DNA of 35,077 nucleotides from Patescibacteria group bacterium (lineage in GTDB: Bacteria > Patescibacteriota > Patescibacteriia > UBA9934 > GWF2-40-263). Below the pieces are notes generated by a model. It saw only the letters and a program-made list of their open reading frames with translations. It was not told where the DNA came from and did no database searches. The DNA lies in assembly GCA_004298405.1 (NCBI GenBank), contig SCSL01000008.1:1-35077 (forward strand), written 5' to 3'. Position 1 is the stretch's first letter; each line of letters begins with the position of its first letter. The translations under genes were made by a program, and so were the position numbers. Below are positions 30,061 through 35,077 of the stretch, piece by piece.

Positions 30061-30924
30061 AGAGTCCATGCCTTCTAACCCAAAAACCGTTTTTGTATTC
30101 TTTACTGTCTGTTCTGCAACTTCCTCACACGTCACCCCTTTCAACTCCGCCAGTTTCCTGGCGACGTATTCGACACGCCACGGCTCATTACGCTTGCCGC
30201 GATCCGGAGCCGGCGCGAGATAGGGCGCGTCCGTTTCAACAAGCAGTCGCTCAAGTGGTAAAGCGCTGGCGACTTCCTGCAAGTTTTTTGCAAATGTCAG
30301 GATCCCACTAAACGAAATGTAAAATCCAAGATCGATGAACGCCTGTGCCTCGTCGAGCGTCCCCGTAAAACAGTGGATCACTCCCCGTCGTGACAATTTT
30401 CCTGCCTCAATCGCTTCGCGAATCATCACTGCCTGTTGCGCATAGGCATCGCGACAGTGAATCACGACCGGCTTATCGAGTTCTGTCGCAAGATCGAATT
30501 GAGCCTGGACGGTCTGAACCTGTCGACGAATGACTTCATCGCGATCGACGCCCTCGGGGATCCGATAAAAGTCCAGACCAAACTCTCCGATACCGAGACA
30601 CTTCGGATGCCTTGCAAGCTCACGATAATAATCCATATCGAATTGCTCCGCACGTGTCTTGATCTTGGGCGTTGCTTGATGTTCAGGCGCAAGCTCATCG
30701 TTATCCCAAAATTCTTGTTCGACTGTGTGATTTGGATGAAGGCCGACGGTTGCCCACATACCTTCGTAGCGCTCAGCGACTTCAAGACCAAACGCAGATG
30801 TATCTTTTTGCGTTCCTACCGTAACCATAAAGACCCCGCGATCCAGGGTCCTCTTTATCACTTCATCCATGTCCTCTTTGTAGGCATGAAAGTGGACGTG
30901 ACAATGCGAATCGATTAGATGCAT
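30046..30924 (-). CDS. tatD: TatD family metal-dependent hydrolase (DNase)
   Basis: The 292-residue TIM-barrel protein has the TatD metal-binding motifs: DSHCHVHF at the N-terminus, Glu in IGEFGLDFYR, PVVIHCRDA, VIHCFTG and LVETDAPYLAP near the C-terminus. TatD proteins are 3'-5' exonucleases with proposed roles in DNA repair and tRNA proofreading. It starts two bases after the cvpA stop. The last codons and stop fall in a repeat, so the final residues (SQGL) come from repeat sequence. Confidence 0.94.
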   Translation of the reverse strand: MHLIDSHCHVHFHAYKEDMDEVIKRTLDRGVFMVTVGTQKDTSAFGLEVAERYEGMWATVGLHPNHTVEQEFWDNDELAPEHQATPKIKTRAEQFDMDYYRELARHPKCLGIGEFGLDFYRIPEGVDRDEVIRRQVQTVQAQFDLATELDKPVVIHCRDAYAQQAVMIREAIEAGKLSRRGVIHCFTGTLDEAQAFIDLGFYISFSGILTFAKNLQEVASALPLERLLVETDAPYLAPAPDRGKRNEPWRVEYVARKLAELKGVTCEEVAEQTVKNTKTVFGLEGMDSSQGL

Positions 30925-30926
30925 AG

Positions 30927-31442
30927 CTATGACGTCGCAGAATCAACAGCCTGACGTGCGGCTTCGGGAAAAAATACTTGCAACGCGCTCATGGTTGCAA
31001 TCAGGAAATCCGCAACAAAGGAGGTCTCGAGCATAGTTCGAAGTGTGTCATCAGGCAGAACTTGCATCGCGTAAAAAAGCACGACGCCGACAACGATGAT
31101 CCCTTCAACAAAACCAAACAGCCCGCCGAGAAGTTTGTCGAATGATCTGGCAAACGGAATCCAGGCAAGCACGTCAAATACTTTTTCAAAAAACCAAAAC
31201 ACCAGTTCGACCAGCCGTGTGATCAAAAAGAAAATGAGGATGAAAATAACGATTCTCGCGAAGGTGCCTCCACCAAACAAAAACCCAAACGTGTCAAATG
31301 CTGGGTCGACAAAGCGAGAGGCAAAAAAGATACCAATGATCGTTCCAATGAGAGAACCAAGCGTATGAACCAAGCCGAACATGAATCCAAAAAAGATAAA
31401 TGCCCCGACGATCACGATAAGAACGATGTCAATAAAACCCAT
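30927..31442 (-). CDS. CvpA family membrane protein
   Basis: The 171-residue protein has four membrane segments and the CvpA pattern: an N-terminal MGFIDIVLIVIVGAFIFFGF, a Gly-rich LVHTLGSLIGTIIGIF second helix, and the ARSFDKLLGGLFGFVEGIIVV loop-helix. CvpA proteins are linked to envelope homeostasis and colicin V production in enterobacteria; the role here is unknown. It lies between metG and tatD in a minus-strand operon, with a palindromic repeat just upstream of its start. Confidence 0.85.
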   Translation of the reverse strand: MGFIDIVLIVIVGAFIFFGFMFGLVHTLGSLIGTIIGIFFASRFVDPAFDTFGFLFGGGTFARIVIFILIFFLITRLVELVFWFFEKVFDVLAWIPFARSFDKLLGGLFGFVEGIIVVGVVLFYAMQVLPDDTLRTMLETSFVADFLIATMSALQVFFPEAARQAVDSATS

Positions 31443-31448
31443 AGGAAC

Positions 31449-31509
31449 GCCGCTAAAGCGGCTTTGAATTCTTCATTCTTCAAATTCTTCTTCTCAGGGG
31501 CTTTAGCCC
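31449..31509. repeat. Bipartite palindromic repeat at the 3' end of metG (left bracket)
   Basis: GCCGCTAAAGCGGC (31449-31462), a 34-base AT-rich spacer ending CTTCTCA, and GGGGCTTTAGCCC (31497-31509). The metG stop codon TAA lies within the second palindrome. The reverse complement matches the copy at 32963-33023 in order, length (61 bp) and spacer. Confidence 0.85.
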
Positions 31510-32957
31510 TGTTGAGCGTCTCTACGTGGAAACATCCCTTCTCCCATGAGAATAACTTTACCATAGCGATGAAGGATTTCCTCGCTCGTCTGTGGAAGAA
31601 CCGGCGCGAGCGCTGTGGCGATCCAACGAATCTGCGAAGCGATGGTGGAAAGAACTTGCTTCGCCGCTGGTGGATCTTGCTTCACCAGCTTGAAAGGCTC
31701 TTTCTTGTCGACTTCCTCGTTGGCCTCGTCCACGACCGCAAAAATTTCATCGAGATACGCTTTGTAATCATACTGAACCATGCGTTCGTCAAGAACATTT
31801 TGTCGAGCCGACCAGTCGATCTGTACGTCGTCAAGTTTTCCCTCGAAATATTTTACGCTCATCGCCGCGACGCGACTCACGAGATTTCCTAAGCGGTTGG
31901 CAAGCTCGGCGTAGCGCTCCTCCATACGTTCGTGCGAAAAATCACCATCCCCGTGGGAAGGAATCTCTCGCAAAAAATAATAGCGCACCGCATCCACGCC
32001 GTACTCATCCACCAGCGCCTTTGGGTGAACCGTATTCCCAAGCGACTTACTCATTTTTTCTCCTTCCACAGTGATGTACCCATGGACGAACAGCTCGGTT
32101 GGTAACGGAAGACCAGCCGACATCAGCATCGCCGGCCAATACACGGCATGAAAACGAAGAATCCCTTTTCCGATCAGATGGATCCGTTGAGGATTCTCTT
32201 CCCAAAATGTTTTGTAGAGATCTGTTTCATCCGCATACCCAATTCCTGTGATGTAATTTGAGAGAGCATCAAACCACACGTACATCACCTGACTCTCGTC
32301 TCCAGGCACGGGTACACCCCAATGTTGTGCACGCTCTTGCGATCGGGAGATAGAAAAATCTTCCAGACCTTGTCGGATAAAACTCAAAATCTCATTTTTT
32401 CGTGTTGTGGGAACAATACGAAGCGTGTCATGTTCGATGAGTTCCTCTAGGTGCGACTGATAATGTGAAAGTCGGAAAAAATAATTCTCTTCTTCGATTT
32501 CCTCGAGTGGCTTCTTGTGTTCTGGACACACGCCCCCTTCTATTTCCTTCTCTGTATAGAATTGTTCACACCCCACACAGTAGAGACCTTTGTAGGTTTT
32601 TGTGTAGATGTCCTCGGGTTTGCAAGCCTCCCAAAGTTTTTGCGCGCCTCGAATATGTTTTTCTTCCCGCGTACGGATGAATCCGTCAAAGGAAAGATTC
32701 AACAGTTCCCAAAGCGAACGAAATTCTTGCGCATGCGATGTCACAAAATCAGCGACCTCTTCCCCTGCCTCCTGGGCGGCTCGAACATTTTTCAAACTAT
32801 TTTCGTCTGTCCCAGCCAACCCGAATACCTGTTCCTTCCCCAGTTTATTGCGCTCATGCCGAAGTCTCGCGTCGGCCTGAATAAGCTCCATCGCAAATCC
32901 AATGTGCGGAGAAGCGTTCACATACGGAATAGCGGTCGTGAGATAAAAACGATTCAT
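31503..32957 (-). CDS. metG: Methionyl-tRNA synthetase
   Basis: The 484-residue class I synthetase loads tRNA-Met. It has the HIGH-type motif in YVNASPHIGFA, the zinc knuckle GLYCVGCEQFYTEKEI with CPEH downstream, and the KMSKS loop EGEKMSKSLGN. The zinc pattern C-x2-C...C-x2-H is the type I recall for Thermus thermophilus MetRS. The anticodon-binding helical domain follows (RLGNLVSRVAAMSVKYF), and the C-terminal EMAP/Trbp111 tRNA-binding domain found in many bacteria is absent. The last residues (QQG) and stop come from a palindromic repeat. The gene is bracketed by inverted 61-bp repeats. Confidence 0.96.
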   Translation of the reverse strand: MNRFYLTTAIPYVNASPHIGFAMELIQADARLRHERNKLGKEQVFGLAGTDENSLKNVRAAQEAGEEVADFVTSHAQEFRSLWELLNLSFDGFIRTREEKHIRGAQKLWEACKPEDIYTKTYKGLYCVGCEQFYTEKEIEGGVCPEHKKPLEEIEEENYFFRLSHYQSHLEELIEHDTLRIVPTTRKNEILSFIRQGLEDFSISRSQERAQHWGVPVPGDESQVMYVWFDALSNYITGIGYADETDLYKTFWEENPQRIHLIGKGILRFHAVYWPAMLMSAGLPLPTELFVHGYITVEGEKMSKSLGNTVHPKALVDEYGVDAVRYYFLREIPSHGDGDFSHERMEERYAELANRLGNLVSRVAAMSVKYFEGKLDDVQIDWSARQNVLDERMVQYDYKAYLDEIFAVVDEANEEVDKKEPFKLVKQDPPAAKQVLSTIASQIRWIATALAPVLPQTSEEILHRYGKVILMGEGMFPRRDAQQG

Positions 32958-32962
32958 ACGAC

Positions 32963-33023
32963 GGGGCTAAAGCCCCTGAGAAGAAAATTCGGTAGAAATA
33001 AATTTCACAGCCGCTTTAGCGGC
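32963..33023. repeat. Bipartite palindromic repeat at the 5' side of metG (right bracket)
   Basis: GGGGCTAAAGCCCC (32963-32976), TGAGAAG at the start of a 33-base AT-rich spacer, then GCCGCTTTAGCGGC (33010-33023). It holds the stop codon of rsmI and ends six bases from the metG ATG. Confidence 0.85.
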
Positions 33024-33717
33024 GTTTCTCTAGCACAATCACAAATTCACCTTTGATACTAGTTGATTCAAGCGCAACTGTCACTTCGGTAGCTGTCCCA
33101 CGATAAATCGTCTCGTGAAGTTTGGTAAGCTCACGACACACGACCAGCCGACGCTGTGGCGTGCGAGTGTTGATCTCCTCGAGCGTCTTGAATATGCGAT
33201 GCGTGCTCTCATAGATGACAACGGTTAATTCAATCAATGCGAGCCGATCAAAGTACGATTGTCTCCCTTTTTTGTTTGGAGGAAATCCGAGAAAGACAAA
33301 CTCATCTGTTGGAAATCCGCAAATAGACAAAGCCGCAATCACGGCCGAGGGACCTGGAATAGGGGTCACGATTTTTCTCAGGTGAGAAATAGTGTGTCCG
33401 CTTCCTTCAGATCGTTTCAGAATCGTCGCGATGAGTTTTCCCCCTGGATCACTCATGCCTGGCGTTCCCGCATCCGTCACAAGGGCCAGATCACGTCCCT
33501 GTTCGAGGAGATCAAGAATCTTCTTGGTTTTGTCGTCGCCGGAATGTTGGTGATAGGATATGGTCGGGGTTTTGATCCCGTAGTGGGACAAGAGTTTCCC
33601 GGTCACGCGCGTGTCCTCACACAGAATCGTATCAACAGACGCGAGCGTGGTTTTCGCCCGCTCACTCAGATCACTCAAATTTCCAATCGGTGTGGCAACA
33701 ACAAAGAGCGTGGCCAT
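33016..33717 (-). CDS. rsmI: 16S rRNA 2'-O-ribose methyltransferase RsmI
   Basis: The 233-residue SAM-dependent enzyme methylates the ribose of C1402 in 16S rRNA in the decoding centre. Signature stretches are LFVVATPIGNLSDLSERA, ILCEDTRVTGKLLSHYGI, LVTDAGTPGMSDPGGKL, PIPGPSAVIAALSICGFPTD and VFLGFPPNKKGR. Length is slightly below that of E. coli RsmI, which has a longer C-terminus. The stop TAA is formed by a repeat palindrome, giving a C-terminus of EKRR. It starts two bases after the slipin stop. Confidence 0.95.
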   Translation of the reverse strand: MATLFVVATPIGNLSDLSERAKTTLASVDTILCEDTRVTGKLLSHYGIKTPTISYHQHSGDDKTKKILDLLEQGRDLALVTDAGTPGMSDPGGKLIATILKRSEGSGHTISHLRKIVTPIPGPSAVIAALSICGFPTDEFVFLGFPPNKKGRQSYFDRLALIELTVVIYESTHRIFKTLEEINTRTPQRRLVVCRELTKLHETIYRGTATEVTVALESTSIKGEFVIVLEKRR

Positions 33718-33719
33718 AG

Positions 33720-34457
33720 TTATTCTTTTTTCAAATGGTCGAACGCGCGTAAGACTTCAAGTGGAACGGCGAAAATAATCGTGTTAGATGCGTCGGACGA
33801 CACATCATTAATGGTATTGAGGGTGCGCAAATGGAGAGCTCCGCTTGAACTCGAAAGAATGTTTGCTGCCTCCGCGAGATTCTTTGAGGCCTCTACTTCT
33901 CCCATCGAATTGATCACGACCGCACGACGCTCACGCTCAGCCTCGGCTTGCTTGGCCATGGTGCGTTTCATTTCCTCTGGAAGCGTGATGTCTTTAAGTT
34001 CCACATTGTCGACCTGAATCCCCCAAGGGTCTGTCAACACATCGACGATGTCCTTAATCTTCTTTGAAGCCTCCTCTCGTTGACTTAATAACTGATCGAG
34101 ATCCATCTCTCCCACGACGTTGCGCATCGTGGTCTGGGCAAGCTGACTTACCGCGTAGTAAAAATTCTCGACCTCGATGAACGACTTGGCAGCATCTTTC
34201 ACTTTATAGTAGATGACCGCATTGATGCGCGCAGAGATGTTATCGCGAGTGATAGCCTCTTGATCTGGAACATCGACCGCCTTCACACGAACATCCACCT
34301 TTCGCATGGTTTGAAACGGCCAGAACAAAAGTTTGAGACCAGGACCCATCGTGTGCGTATATTTTCCAAGCAGGAAAACCACACCGCGTTGGTACTCAAA
34401 AATGACACGAATGGTTGTAAGCACGTAGACAATGACGAGCGTGATGAGAAACTCCAT
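33720..34457 (-). CDS. Slipin / stomatin-like SPFH-domain membrane protein
   Basis: The 245-residue protein has one N-terminal membrane segment (LITLVIVYVLTTIRVIF) followed by an SPFH/band 7 domain: EYQRGVVFLLGKYTHTMGPGL, VKAVDVPDQEAITRDN, VIYYKV and the VVGEMDLDQLLSQREE stretch. The LKDITLPEEMKRTMAKQAEAERERRA stem and C-terminal coiled coil complete the family plan. Such proteins form oligomeric membrane microdomains. The usual NfeD partner is not beside it in this window. It lies three bases after the DUF3179 gene. Confidence 0.93.
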   Translation of the reverse strand: MEFLITLVIVYVLTTIRVIFEYQRGVVFLLGKYTHTMGPGLKLLFWPFQTMRKVDVRVKAVDVPDQEAITRDNISARINAVIYYKVKDAAKSFIEVENFYYAVSQLAQTTMRNVVGEMDLDQLLSQREEASKKIKDIVDVLTDPWGIQVDNVELKDITLPEEMKRTMAKQAEAERERRAVVINSMGEVEASKNLAEAANILSSSSGALHLRTLNTINDVSSDASNTIIFAVPLEVLRAFDHLKKE

Positions 34458-34460
34458 ACG

Positions 34461-35077
34461 TTATTCATTAGGTGAATAAATTTGCGTCTGTGGATACATA
34501 GCCGCCCAAGCGAACCAGAAGGAAGGGACAAGAACATCATCCTCTTCAACGAGCGATTGAATCGTATCAAATTCCTCAAGGCTGTCCACGGGAAAAGCAA
34601 CAGCTGTCCCTTGACGCTCTACCCCAAAGACGAGTGTCTTCGGGGCAAGCCGCGCATCTTCCTGATCAAGAGGAAACCAAATCGCCGCGGACCCGTAGGA
34701 GTCCTCATACGGATCCTGCGTATAATCACGTTCAGCGCCTATTTCGCGAGAAAGAACTTGCCCAGAGGGATACGTCGTCTTATACATCGCCCATGTCATC
34801 ACCCGCAATGGATACCGCACGAGTTTTGTTCCCGCCCGTGTTCCTTCAATCGCCTCTCCACGCAATTGGCTCCACAGCGATTCTGTTGTGCGATCGTACA
34901 AGAGTGTATTGCTGTTCCAAATCTTTCCAGAGACGCCAAATGTGTCTGTTCGTTCGTAGACGGCACTCGTATAGGTGAGCGGATCAAACGTCACGAGGAG
35001 ATCACGTCCGTTCATTGTGTCGTTGACGACCTCATGCCAAACGAGAATCTGGAGCGGATAAAATCGAGAGCGATTCC
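34461..35077 (-). CDS. DUF3179 domain protein, N-terminus beyond the right edge
   Basis: The frame is open to the right edge; reading past the ATG at 35015 gives RFYPLQILVWHEVVNDT before MNGRDLLVTFDPL, which is the DUF3179 pattern (YPLxIL.WHEIVNDT.NG.P..VT..PL). So the true start lies outside the window and the ATG at 35015 is internal. Further matches are SLWSQLRGEAIEGTRAGTKL, YPLRVMTWAMYKTTYPSGQVLSR and PKTLVFGVERQGTAVAFPVDSL. Many members have a Cys in the PLCGT stretch; here it reads DPLTYT. Function of the family is unknown. It is upstream of slipin in the same operon. Confidence 0.88.
   Translation of the reverse strand, partial: NRSRFYPLQILVWHEVVNDTMNGRDLLVTFDPLTYTSAVYERTDTFGVSGKIWNSNTLLYDRTTESLWSQLRGEAIEGTRAGTKLVRYPLRVMTWAMYKTTYPSGQVLSREIGAERDYTQDPYEDSYGSAAIWFPLDQEDARLAPKTLVFGVERQGTAVAFPVDSLEEFDTIQSLVEEDDVLVPSFWFAWAAMYPQTQIYSPNE

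Noticed and set aside
22619..33023. CRISPR array from recurring palindromes
   Set aside because: Copies are kilobases apart in gene gaps, with no regular spacing, spacers or cas genes.
1..35077. Alternative genetic code with UGA as glycine
   Set aside because: UGA is a clean stop at several gene junctions (ATGA overlaps in the mre and hyf-like operons), and reading through would fuse genes in wrong frames.

Overview
The window looks like a chromosomal stretch of a small-genome bacterium of the candidate phyla radiation (Patescibacteria), possibly the Parcubacteria-like part. This is inferred from the gene set and style: a shortened AtpH, many four-base gene overlaps, short membrane proteins of no named family, and dispersed palindromes in the gaps. 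UGA is used as stop at many gene ends (for example mreC, the HyfB-like gene and the YibE/F gene), so the UGA=Gly code of Gracilibacteria/SR1 does not apply. No tRNA, rRNA, CRISPR array, transposase or phage gene was found.

Layout. Positions 1-331 hold the start of a hypothetical gene that runs off the left edge. Positions 399-5824 (minus) are a cell-shape operon mreB-mreC-mreD-mrdA followed by a YibE/F membrane protein. Positions 5903-9636 (minus) hold a UvrD-type helicase with a fused Fe-S nuclease domain, a DUF721/DciA-like protein and a small membrane protein. Positions 9733-11597 (plus) are a GC-rich VWA-FHA gene pair. Positions 11728-18848 (minus) are a six-gene complex I / group 4 hydrogenase-like operon. 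A small gene with Cys/His motifs reminiscent of beta-carbonic anhydrase follows (18977-19612, minus). The F1Fo ATP synthase operon (19746-26560, minus) carries atpI-like, B, E, F, H, A, G, D and C. Two GC-rich divergent genes of unknown function lie at 26723-29942. Positions 30046-35077 (minus) read DUF3179 protein, slipin, rsmI, metG, cvpA, tatD.

The most unusual system is the hydrogenase-like operon. The large subunit has lost all four Cys ligands of the NiFe site, the small subunit has lost all four Cys ligands of the proximal [4Fe-4S] cluster, and no ferredoxin-like subunit is encoded. The charged residues of the antiporter-like membrane subunits are kept. The complex therefore looks like an ion-translocating machine without redox cofactors, encoded between a beta-CA-like gene and the ATP synthase operon on one side and a VWA-FHA pair on the other. 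Its function is unknown; it extends the known Ehr (energy-converting hydrogenase-related) theme by losing the small-subunit cluster as well.

Two expression styles can be told apart. Several native-looking operons (mre, helicase, DUF721, hyf-like, atp) have recognisable -10 boxes only about 3-18 bases upstream of the start codon and no clear Shine-Dalgarno. The GC-rich genes (VWA, FHA, 452-aa and 536-aa proteins) have purine-rich ribosome sites, -35 boxes reading TTGACAT, and in at least two cases long GC-rich terminators. Intergenic palindromes built on GCTAAAGC / GCTTTAGC cores recur from 22.6 to 33 kb, supply the stop codons of three genes and bracket metG as an inverted pair of 61-bp copies.
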